Origin: a virus
IMG/VR virus record: IMGVR_UViG_3300031658_000086
Span: 1-27,633 of that record
Strand: one strand, 5' to 3'
DNA: 27,633 bases
Shown: in pieces, positions 7,483-14,523 of the stretch
Layout: each line of letters opens with the position of its first letter
Numbering within the stretch: position 1 is the first letter of the stretch
Made by a program: the position numbers and the translations under genes
Notes under the pieces: model-generated
Told to the model about the DNA's origin: nothing
What the model saw: only the letters and a program-made list of their open reading frames with translations
Database searches by the model: none

Positions 7483-8679
7483 ATGGCACTATTAAATGGT
7501 ATCTTTAATACCACGGATAATCCACCTGAACTGAATATGCGGAGCTTTGCAGCATCTATTCTCCGCTTGTTCCCATCAGGTTCTGCGCCTATGTTTGCAC
7601 TCTCATCTCAGAGTGGTCGTAGTAAGGCTAAACAGTCTACTCATGGCTATTTCAGCAAAACAATGGCTTTCGTTAAACAAACCCTAGCAGCCACCCACAC
7701 ATCAGGAGCTACAGCTATTGTAGTACCTAGTGTTGTAGGTATGACTGTTAACATGGTATTGCATAATCTTAGGACTCGTGAGAACCTACGCGTTACTGCT
7801 ATTAATACCGGTACTAACACTATTACAGTGACCCGAGCTTTTGGTCGTGTAGCAGCAGCAGCCGGAGCAGTAGGAGATGTATTGGTTCAAGTAGGTACGG
7901 CTTTCGAAGAAGGTTCTGTACGTCCTACCGCACGTGGGTTGAGTACTGTATATATCAGCACCTTCACACAGATCTTCCGTAACGCATGGGGCTTAACAGA
8001 TACTGCTAGAGCTTCTGTCTCAGAACTAGGCTTCTCTAATATTGCTGAGAACCGTAGAGACAATGCTATGTTCCATAGTACGGATGTTGAGTCTGCTATC
8101 ATATGGGGACAGGGTAAGATGGATACTACTGGCACACAGCCACTACATAGTACTCAAGGTGTACGTGATGCTATTGCTCAGTATGCCCCATCTAATATTA
8201 CCACAGCAGGCGGTACTACTACTATGGCTCAGCTAGAGACAGCAATGACTCCTCTGTTCCAGTATAGTACGGACATTGGTAATCCTACTCAACGTGTTGC
8301 GTTCATGGATAATACTGCACTTAAGGTATTTAACCAAATAGGGCGTTTATCAGGTCAGGTGTTCTTGAACAATGAACAGACTGTATTTGGTATGAAGTTC
8401 ACCACGTTCCAGATGTACTTAGGTACTATTACTCTGGTAAGTCATCCACTGTTGAATGGTTTAGGTACTTCTGGCACAGCTATCGTAATGGATATGCCAG
8501 CTCTTAAACTAGCCTACATGGAAGGTAGAGATACTAAAGCTGAGGAATATGGCGAATCTGGCAAGATGGTAGAGCTAGGTACTGATGGAGTAGGTGGTTC
8601 ACTTACTACTGAGTGTGCTGTAGAACTAGTTAACCCAGCAGCTTGTGGTATCATAGAAGGCTTAACAGCTGGAGCTTAA
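7483..8679 (+). CDS. Major capsid protein (DUF5309/SU10-like, HK97 fold)
   Basis: The 398-residue protein has features I associate with the DUF5309 capsid family: an N-terminal NMRSFAASILRLFPSGSAP, then a central block FRNAWGLTDTARASVSELG, NIAENRRDNAMFHSTDVESA and IIWGQGKMD. After these come TGTQPLHSTQGVRDAI and a C-terminal domain with AIVMDMPALKLAYMEGR. An inserted beta-rich stretch (about 65-125) may form a surface or E-loop-like element. It follows the scaffold with a 33-bp gap and an AAGGAATCACA ribosome binding site, which fits high expression. It is followed by a structured non-coding gap rather than directly by the next gene. Confidence 0.9.
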   Translation: MALLNGIFNTTDNPPELNMRSFAASILRLFPSGSAPMFALSSQSGRSKAKQSTHGYFSKTMAFVKQTLAATHTSGATAIVVPSVVGMTVNMVLHNLRTRENLRVTAINTGTNTITVTRAFGRVAAAAGAVGDVLVQVGTAFEEGSVRPTARGLSTVYISTFTQIFRNAWGLTDTARASVSELGFSNIAENRRDNAMFHSTDVESAIIWGQGKMDTTGTQPLHSTQGVRDAIAQYAPSNITTAGGTTTMAQLETAMTPLFQYSTDIGNPTQRVAFMDNTALKVFNQIGRLSGQVFLNNEQTVFGMKFTTFQMYLGTITLVSHPLLNGLGTSGTAIVMDMPALKLAYMEGRDTKAEEYGESGKMVELGTDGVGGSLTTECAVELVNPAACGIIEGLTAGA

Positions 8680-8741
8680 CCTAAGTAGTTTAATATTCCG
8701 TCCCTGGAATTAAGTAGGCTATAGTAACTACATAGTCATTT

Positions 8742-8786
8742 AGCTATCCATCCCTATTTGTCATATCGACTCTAGTGGATGGGGCT
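8742..8786 (+). other. Stem-loop downstream of capsid gene
   Basis: AGCT (8742-8745) and CCATCC (8748-8753) pair with GGATGG (8777-8782) and GGCT (8783-8786), giving a 10-bp stem with a 2-nt bulge and a 23-nt loop. No T run follows it directly, since a second hairpin starts at its 3' foot. Confidence 0.5.
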
Positions 8787-8829
8787 ATCTTATCCTCTCT
8801 TACTAACCCTATATAGAGGGGATAAGATA
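8786..8829 (+). other. Strong stem-loop before the adaptor gene
   Basis: TATCTTATCCTCTCT (8786-8800) pairs with AGAGGGGATAAGATA (8815-8829) over 15 bp, with one G-T wobble and a 14-nt loop. It ends 8 nt before the AGGAG Shine-Dalgarno of the adaptor gene. It lacks a downstream T run, so RNase III-type processing, mRNA stabilisation or attenuation are as likely as termination. Confidence 0.65.
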
Positions 8830-8847
8830 ACTTGCTAGGAGAAACAC

Positions 8848-9432
8848 ATGAACTTCACTGAAGCTGTATCGGAGATTCTGGAGATAACAGGCAGACCTGA
8901 TAAGCAGGTAGCAGCGGAGAACGCTGTAAATAGTATTCTAAACCTGTTAACATACAGAGCTAACTTTGTTGAGGATTTGGTAGAGGCTACTCATATTAAT
9001 GCCCAACCAACCTTGTACGAAGGTACTATAAGTAAGACTACCTTTCCTAATTTAAGGAAGTTAAAGTATATAAGAGCTACTTCTATTGTAGATCTACTGG
9101 AAGACTTACCTGTTGATAAAATAATAACCAATGGGGTTGTACGAAAGAACATCTTTTACCTAGCTGGTACTAACATAAACTGGGTACTAGATAAAGTAAC
9201 ACCTTCATTCGAAATAGGTTACTATGTATTCCCTTCTAAACTAACAGATGCCTCACCAACACACTGGATGCTAACGATGTACCCTTATGCAATAGTAGAT
9301 CTAGCGATAGCTAAAGTTTTTCTATCAATAGGAGATACTACCGCAGCTAGTGGGTACCAAGCTTCAGGAACTAGTCTATACCTAACCATGAGAAATGACA
9401 TGGAAGACGGTATCTCAGCAAAGGCACAATAA
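8848..9432 (+). CDS. Head-tail adaptor (tail tubular A / gp11-like)
   Basis: This 194-residue protein begins with a helical region (MNFTEAVSEILEITGRPDK) and ends with YPYAIVDLAIAKVFLSIGD followed by a helix (about 145-190), the pattern of short-tailed phage adaptors that sit under the portal ring. The middle is beta-rich (GTISKTTFPNLRKLKYI, VTPSFEIGYYVFPS). The position after the major capsid gene matches T7 gene 11, although here the nozzle gene lies about 9 kb further on. AGGAG lies 6 nt before the ATG. An alternative is another head-completion protein. Confidence 0.7.
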   Translation: MNFTEAVSEILEITGRPDKQVAAENAVNSILNLLTYRANFVEDLVEATHINAQPTLYEGTISKTTFPNLRKLKYIRATSIVDLLEDLPVDKIITNGVVRKNIFYLAGTNINWVLDKVTPSFEIGYYVFPSKLTDASPTHWMLTMYPYAIVDLAIAKVFLSIGDTTAASGYQASGTSLYLTMRNDMEDGISAKAQ

Positions 9433-9433
9433 C

Positions 9434-10492
9434 ATGGCTATAATTAATAGTAGTAAAGACTCTCCTGAAGTAGTACTATACAACGGGGATAGAATGGGCT
9501 TAACAGAGCTAGCCCTAGAAATACAGAAAGTCCTAGGTGGAGATGACTGGTTCATAACGAAGGGTGACTTAGCTGTTGCTACTGGCATACTAGCAGGGCA
9601 AGCTTCACGTTTACCAGCTGGTGCTAATGGACTGTTCTTGAGGGCTGATTCTTCAGAAGCTCTAGGTCTTATATGGAGTTCAGAGTCTGGTCTAGGGGAT
9701 GTAGTAGGCCCATCCAGTGCAGTAGATGCTAATATAGTACTCTTTGATGGTACTAGTGGTAAGGCTATTAAGACCTCCTTGAAGACTATTGCTCAGATCT
9801 TTGCAGATCATGTAGCTTTATCTGACCCACACGCACAGTATGTATTAGACTCAGCAGTAGGTACTATGGCTGCTCAGAATTCTAACGCAGTAAGTATAAC
9901 AGGTGGCTCTATAACCACTACTGTTGTTGATAATCTATCAGGTACTAACACAGGCGATCAAACAAATATAAGTGGTAATGCAGCTACAGTAACTACTAAC
10001 GCTAATTTAACTGGGCATATAACTAGTACAGGTAATGCAACTATATTAGGCTCATTTTCCTCAGCCCAATTAAAGGCTGCACTAACTGATGAAACTGGTT
10101 CTGGGATTGCTGTCTTTGCGACAAGCCCTACTCTAGTTACCCCAATATTAGGAGTAGCTGCAGCAACCTCAATAGCCTCTAGTGGTTTTGTAGGTACAGC
10201 AGTTACTGGAGCAATTAAACTACCAGTTGGGACTACGGCTCAACAGCCTACACCAGCTACAGGTATGCTACGGTATAACACAACTGATACTTCTTTCGAG
10301 GGCTATGATGGTTCTGCTTGGGGAGCAATAGGAGGTAGTGCTGCTGACGAAGGTTTTACTACTAATATTAATGCAGTAGCTGCTGATTATACTTTGGCTA
10401 CTAATAGTAACGCATCTAGTGTTGGACCAATAACAGTTAATACTGGAGTTACAGTTACTATACCTACTGGCTCACGATGGGTAATACTTTAA
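9434..10492 (+). CDS. Tail fibre protein with repeat motifs
   Basis: The start used is the ATG at 9434, just after the adaptor stop; an upstream in-frame ATG lies inside the adaptor gene and is unlikely. The 352-residue protein has fibre-type motifs seen across many phages: DPHAQYV (131-137), LSGTNTGDQTNISGNAATVT (168-187), ALTDETGSG...FATSPTLVTP (216-237), GMLRYNTTDTSFEGYDGSAW (277-296), and a C-terminal TVNTGVTVTIPTGSRWVIL. The N-terminal ~130 residues have no repeats and may anchor the fibre to the tail. It is the first of a run of fibre-like genes, all on one strand. The exact receptor role is unknown. Confidence 0.8.
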   Translation: MAIINSSKDSPEVVLYNGDRMGLTELALEIQKVLGGDDWFITKGDLAVATGILAGQASRLPAGANGLFLRADSSEALGLIWSSESGLGDVVGPSSAVDANIVLFDGTSGKAIKTSLKTIAQIFADHVALSDPHAQYVLDSAVGTMAAQNSNAVSITGGSITTTVVDNLSGTNTGDQTNISGNAATVTTNANLTGHITSTGNATILGSFSSAQLKAALTDETGSGIAVFATSPTLVTPILGVAAATSIASSGFVGTAVTGAIKLPVGTTAQQPTPATGMLRYNTTDTSFEGYDGSAWGAIGGSAADEGFTTNINAVAADYTLATNSNASSVGPITVNTGVTVTIPTGSRWVIL

Positions 10493-10502
10493 GGGGTATG
10501 AG

Positions 10503-11912
10503 ATGACAGTTATAATAGATGGATCAACAGGTATTGTCGGAGCTACATGGACAACAGGGGGTAGACCTTCTAGTCCTGCGGTTGGACAGCGTGGTTTTAA
10601 TACTACCCTTAATGCCTTGGAAGTATATAATGGCACTCAATGGAACTTACTAAGTGAGGGTCAATCAGCAGTAGGCGGAGTTATTACCACAGACGGAACA
10701 TACACTATACATACGTTTTTAAACTCAGGCACTTTCACTCCTAATATAGCAGGTACTGTTGACTACTTAGTAGTTGCAGGTGGAGGTGGCGGTGGGGGAT
10801 ATTGCGGAGCAGGCGGTGGTGCTGGTGGTTTTAGAACAGCTACTAACTTTGCTGTAGCAGCCACAGGACTTACAGTTACTGTTGGCGCGGGCGGTGCAGG
10901 TGGTAATGGTGTAGCAGTCTCAGGTTCACAAGGCACTAATTCTGTTTTCTCTACTATTACATCTGTTGGTGGCGGTTATGGGTCGCATGGTACTAGTGCT
11001 GTGGATGGTGGTGCGGGCGGGTCTGGCGGCGGGGCTACAACGGCTACTACTGCCTCTGGTACGGTTGGTCAAGGAAATTCTGGTGGTGCGGGTACAGTAG
11101 CTTCATCTCAAGGAGGGGGTGGTGGCGGTGGTGCTAGTGCAGCAGGAGGCACTGGTACTGCTGGTGCAGGAGGCACTGGCGGGGCAGGAACAGCTAATAG
11201 CTTCTCTGGTACAGCGATTACTTACGCAGGTGGCGGTGGTGGAGGGAATGGAGGTTCAACGGCTATTGGTGGCGCAGGTGGAGCAGGTGGTGGAGGAACA
11301 GGTACGGGCGCATCTACTGCTGTTAATTCTGGAACAGTTAATACTGGCGGTGGCGGTGGTGGTGCAGGTTATCCTACAACAACGCGCGCTGGTGCTGGTG
11401 GTTCAGGTATAGTAATTATTCGTTATCCTATAATTACTAAAGCCAACCTAATTGGTCAAGGTCCACAGCTAATGATAGTACAACAACAAGAGCCAATGGT
11501 TACGGGTGGTGGTGATGCGGTTGCAGGAGTTAATATAAGAGACTTAAACATTGTTCAGTTCAGTAATCTTGTAGGAGCTAGTTTATCTTCAAAGCAAATA
11601 ACACTAAGCGCAGGAACATATCGCATGAAAGGGTGGGCGGGTTGTTATCATGGAAACAATCATAAAGCCTATGTATATGATGTTACCAACTCAAGGAGGG
11701 TTATAGCAGGTTCAAGTGAACACGCTTATTCTTCCAGCTATGATACGTGTGCTTCCTTTGTGAATGGTGTTATTTCTACTACTGGAACTACAGTCTTTGA
11801 ATTAAGACACCATATAATTTATGCGACAACTAGTGGGCTTGGAACTGCAACGGGTGTAACAACTGCAGGACCAGAAGTTTACGCAGAACTAGAAATTACA
11901 AGGATAGCATAA
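10503..11912 (+). CDS. Glycine-rich tail fibre/adhesin with jelly-roll-like end
   Basis: The 469-residue protein has an N-terminal RPSSPAVGQRGFNTTLNALE module (21-40) related to one in the previous fibre. After TFTPNIAGTVDYLVVAGGGG comes a long glycine-rich region (about 95-300), ending in GSGIVIIRYPI. This layout matches the phage glycine-rich domain family, which can form polyglycine-II lattices as in T4-like gp38 adhesins. The C-terminal part (about 335-469: SKQITLSAGTYRMKGWAG, PEVYAELEITRI) has the look of a TNF/C1q-like jelly roll. It probably binds a surface receptor. The Gly codons (GGT, GGC, GGA) make this DNA locally richer in G than its neighbours. Confidence 0.8.
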   Translation: MTVIIDGSTGIVGATWTTGGRPSSPAVGQRGFNTTLNALEVYNGTQWNLLSEGQSAVGGVITTDGTYTIHTFLNSGTFTPNIAGTVDYLVVAGGGGGGGYCGAGGGAGGFRTATNFAVAATGLTVTVGAGGAGGNGVAVSGSQGTNSVFSTITSVGGGYGSHGTSAVDGGAGGSGGGATTATTASGTVGQGNSGGAGTVASSQGGGGGGGASAAGGTGTAGAGGTGGAGTANSFSGTAITYAGGGGGGNGGSTAIGGAGGAGGGGTGTGASTAVNSGTVNTGGGGGGAGYPTTTRAGAGGSGIVIIRYPIITKANLIGQGPQLMIVQQQEPMVTGGGDAVAGVNIRDLNIVQFSNLVGASLSSKQITLSAGTYRMKGWAGCYHGNNHKAYVYDVTNSRRVIAGSSEHAYSSSYDTCASFVNGVISTTGTTVFELRHHIIYATTSGLGTATGVTTAGPEVYAELEITRIA

Positions 11913-11913
11913 T

Positions 11914-12642
11914 ATGACTATTAAAATTACAACACCTAATAACGGAGCAGATAGCCTAAAGTTTGGTTCAGCTGTAACGGCTGTAGTAGCTGAGGTTACA
12001 GGTAGTGAGGTATCTAGTGGTGAGGGCAAGTTAGCCTTTAATACAACCACTAGTGGAACGAGTAAAGAACGTATGAGACTATTGAACAATGGAACGCTAG
12101 AAGCTCAATCACCTGTCTCTGCTACTGGTATTCAGGCATTTAAAATTGACTGGAAGAATGAAAACAACGCAGGAATAATGGCAAGTATAGGGTGTGATAG
12201 AACTGCTAGTTCGGCTGCTCCTGCTGATTTAGTATTTAGTACAACTACATCTGTAGATTCGGCAGCAATATCTGAGAAGATGCGGGTTACTTCCGCAGGT
12301 GACTTGAAGTTCAACTCAGGATACGGCTCTACTGCTACAGCTTATGGATGTAGAGCTTGGGTTAACTTCAATGGTACGGGTACAGTGGCTATAAGAGCTA
12401 GTGGAAATGTTAGTAGTATTACTGATAATGGTACTGGTGACTATACTATTAACTTCACAACTGCCATGCCTGATGTTAATTATTCAACTATTGGTATGTG
12501 TGTCGATTTAACATACGGATCATCAGTATATTTAGACGGAACATATAGCACTACCGCAGCCCGTATATTTACCCGTAATGGGTACACCGCAACACCCGCC
12601 ACAGGCGATCCAGTAATTGCGTGTATAGCTATCTTTAGATAA
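11914..12642 (+). CDS. Short tail fibre with common tip domain
   Basis: This 242-residue protein carries two copies of a fibre module: FNTTTSGTSKERMRLLNNGT (43-62) and, further on, LVFSTTTSVDSAAISEKMRV (about 105-124). Both match the 'ERMRI..NG' repeats common in phage fibres. The C-terminal ~95 residues start AWVNFNGTGTVAIRASGNVS and include DNGTGDYTINFTTAMPDVNY, a widespread phage fibre tip domain. It begins one base after the preceding stop with AAGGA upstream. It may extend or cap another fibre, because it is short and lacks a clear anchoring region. Confidence 0.8.
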   Translation: MTIKITTPNNGADSLKFGSAVTAVVAEVTGSEVSSGEGKLAFNTTTSGTSKERMRLLNNGTLEAQSPVSATGIQAFKIDWKNENNAGIMASIGCDRTASSAAPADLVFSTTTSVDSAAISEKMRVTSAGDLKFNSGYGSTATAYGCRAWVNFNGTGTVAIRASGNVSSITDNGTGDYTINFTTAMPDVNYSTIGMCVDLTYGSSVYLDGTYSTTAARIFTRNGYTATPATGDPVIACIAIFR

Positions 12643-12651
12643 AGGACAATT

Positions 12652-12840
12652 ATGAGAATAATATATGAAACAGAAGAAGGTGGTGTAGCAGTTCTTATCC
12701 CTTCACCTGAGTACCTACAAGATCACACTATTGAAGAACTTGCTGCTAAAGATGTACCAGAAGGTGCTAAGTTTGAAATAGTAGAGGATAGTGATGTACC
12801 TTCAGATAGAACTTTCAGAGGAGCTTGGACATGGGAATAA
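12652..12840 (+). CDS. Fibre-associated protein, N-terminal part (split family)
   Basis: This 62-residue protein ends SDVPSDRTFRGAWTWE. That ending matches the middle of a common proteobacterial phage protein, usually found beside tail fibres, which reads D-R-T-F-R-x-A-W and then continues directly into a helical region starting near 'D-x-x-K-A'. Here the frame stops at that point and the helical half is encoded by the next gene, so this looks like the N-terminal half of a split protein. Shine-Dalgarno AAAGGA lies 7 nt upstream. The function of the full-length family is unknown; a fibre assembly or virion role is assumed from its location. Confidence 0.7.
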   Translation: MRIIYETEEGGVAVLIPSPEYLQDHTIEELAAKDVPEGAKFEIVEDSDVPSDRTFRGAWTWE

Positions 12841-13055
12841 CAATAGATATAAATAAGGCTAAAGTTATTACTAAAGATAGACTAAGGACTGAACGCAAGC
12901 CTCTACTAGAAGCACAAGATATTCTATTTAATAGGGCATTAGAAGAAAATAAAGATACTTCAGCTATTGTTAAAGAGAAGAATAGACTTAGAGATATAAC
13001 AAAGAAAGTGAATAAAATGACCACTCTTAAGCAGCTTAAAGGAGCAACTGTCTAA
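12831..13055 (+). CDS. Fibre-associated protein, C-terminal part (split family)
   Basis: This 74-residue, highly charged helical protein begins at ATG 12831, overlapping the previous stop by 10 bases in the -1 frame. It reads MGITIDINKAKVITKDRLR, then RKPLLEAQDILFNRALEENK and LRDITKKVNK...LKQLKGATV. This order (K-A-x-x-I, R-x-x-R-x-P-L-L, a long helix, a short C-terminal helix) is the C-terminal half of the same family as the preceding gene. A TTG at 12825 is also in frame but the ATG is simpler. Tight overlap suggests coupled translation and association of the two halves. No classic slippery heptamer was seen at the junction. Confidence 0.7.
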   Translation: MGITIDINKAKVITKDRLRTERKPLLEAQDILFNRALEENKDTSAIVKEKNRLRDITKKVNKMTTLKQLKGATV

Positions 13056-14230
13056 TGGCATCTTCAATAGAAACTACAAGCACTACTACAACACTAAAGA
13101 ATAATGGTTCTACTTATCTAACAGTAGATGCTGATGAAAATGCTACGTTTGCAGCAGGTATTACTGCTACTTCGCTAAGTGGTGTTCAGTTAGCAGGTAA
13201 TAGGAACAAGATAATTAATGGTGATATGAGGATTAATCAGAGACACATAACATCAACCATTACATTAGGTAATACACGTACAAATACATTTGTTGCTGAT
13301 CGTACTAGAGCATACAAGGGTACTTCAGGTGGAGTTATGACAGGGAGAAAAACTTGGACTTCTACCCTAGAAGGATTCGCTGACTGTTTTGAAGTAAAGA
13401 CAACTACGGCAGCAACTGCTTCAGCAGGAGATATAAATGCTATATGGCAAGCTGTTGAAGGGTTTAATTTCACGAACATGAGTTTTGGTACAGCTAATGC
13501 GAAATCCTTTACTTTAAGTTTTTGGATGTATGCCAATACCGCAGGATCATACGGGGTTTCATTCTTAGGCAATATGGCACAAAGCAATAGGTCATATACT
13601 ACCGCCGTAACTGTCTCTGCGGGGCAAGCTAATTCTTGGGTACAACATAGTGTAACAGTTCCCGGAGATACAACAGGAACAGGTTGGGTTACTGCTGATA
13701 GCACTAATGGAGTTAGCATATATGTAGGTATCTGTGATATAGGGTCTGGTTCAGATCTCGAAACATCAACAGCAGATACATGGCAAGCAGGGAATTTTAA
13801 GCGCAAGGCTGCTGATGTAAAGTTAATAGGTGTCTTAAATGCTACACTTTATATAACTGGAGTCCAACTAGAAATAGGTTCAGTAGCTACACCATTTGAA
13901 CATAGAAGTTATGGAACTGAGTTTGCTTTGTGTCAGCGGTATTATTATAAGACAACTGATACGGGATCAGCTTTTGGTACTGCCGTACTTGGAAATCTAA
14001 CTGCTGAATCTTCTGAATGTAGTTTTATACTACCAACAACTATGAGAGCCGAGGCAACTGTAGTTATACATGATGCTGCCGGAACATTAAATAAAGTTAG
14101 TTATTACTCTGGTGGTTGGCAAAATGGCGGAACTGTTAATGAAGCTAATATGCAAGGAGAGAGTATTCTCCATGTTAATGCAGCTAATGCCTCTTGGAGA
14201 GCAAATGTATCCTTAGATGCGGAGTCATAG
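13055..14230 (+). CDS. Tail fibre with carbohydrate-binding-like domain
   Basis: The 391-residue protein has an N-terminal coiled repeat (SIETTSTTTTLKNNGSTYLT, then FAAGITATSLSG). It continues with the motif NKIINGDMRINQR (50-62), a long beta-sandwich region (about 110-270) with SFTLSFWMYAN and GNFKRKAADVKL, and the hinge LEIGSVATPFEHRSYGTE followed by CQRYYY. This NGDMRINQR...QLEIG..ATPFE..S arrangement is widespread in phage tail fibres and resembles carbohydrate-binding-module sandwiches. The remaining ~90 residues probably form a second tip domain. Start and stop of the adjacent genes overlap (TAATG), with AAAGGAG upstream. The role is likely binding of a surface polysaccharide; the ligand is unknown. 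Confidence 0.8.
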   Translation: MASSIETTSTTTTLKNNGSTYLTVDADENATFAAGITATSLSGVQLAGNRNKIINGDMRINQRHITSTITLGNTRTNTFVADRTRAYKGTSGGVMTGRKTWTSTLEGFADCFEVKTTTAATASAGDINAIWQAVEGFNFTNMSFGTANAKSFTLSFWMYANTAGSYGVSFLGNMAQSNRSYTTAVTVSAGQANSWVQHSVTVPGDTTGTGWVTADSTNGVSIYVGICDIGSGSDLETSTADTWQAGNFKRKAADVKLIGVLNATLYITGVQLEIGSVATPFEHRSYGTEFALCQRYYYKTTDTGSAFGTAVLGNLTAESSECSFILPTTMRAEATVVIHDAAGTLNKVSYYSGGWQNGGTVNEANMQGESILHVNAANASWRANVSLDAES

Positions 14231-14509
14231 GTGAACAAGGAACTAAGAGACCAGTCCCTACACTGTGGCAGTTGTCTAGGCTTTAGTCTACTAGCTGTTG
14301 TTCCTGTCTTTGGTCCCCTATTAGTAGTATGGCTATGGGCTATTACTAGAGAGTACTACCAGCACAAAAAGAAGGATAAGACCTTCAGGGAGAACATAAG
14401 TAAGCTAAGGTTCTTTAACCTAGATATGAAATGGAGCTGGGTAGGGCTACTAGCTGGAGCAATTATTAACACTACACTATGGAAAGTATTGTTAATAGAT
14501 AACGTATAA
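14231..14509 (+). CDS. Small two-helix membrane protein, unknown
   Basis: This 92-residue protein starts with GTG directly after the previous stop (GGAG 7-10 nt upstream). It has two hydrophobic segments: about 15-38 (GFSLLAVVPVFGPLLVVWLW) and about 70-88 (WVGLLAGAIINTTLWKVLL), separated by a basic loop with REYYQHKKKDK. The N-terminal RDQSLH, the RE-YYQ after the first helix and D-x-x-W before the second are faintly reminiscent of YfiM/VanZ-like small membrane proteins seen in phages. It lies between two fibre genes. It could be a holin or antiholin, or a host-envelope modifier; I cannot choose between these. Confidence 0.7.
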   Translation: MNKELRDQSLHCGSCLGFSLLAVVPVFGPLLVVWLWAITREYYQHKKKDKTFRENISKLRFFNLDMKWSWVGLLAGAIINTTLWKVLLIDNV

Positions 14510-14523
14510 CCAAGGAGATTATA

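Noticed and set aside
11119-11412. 97-residue + frame inside the glycine-rich fibre
   Set aside because: Shifted-frame reading of GGT/GCA repeats giving Val/Gln/Leu runs; no ribosome binding site.
12825-12840. Programmed -1 frameshift joining the split fibre-associated gene
   Set aside because: No slippery heptamer at the overlap; reinitiation from the overlapping ATG explains the arrangement more simply. A fused product has not been excluded.
13237-13806. 189-residue open frame on the - strand
   Set aside because: Antisense to the CBM-like fibre gene; low-complexity translation without motifs or a start signal.
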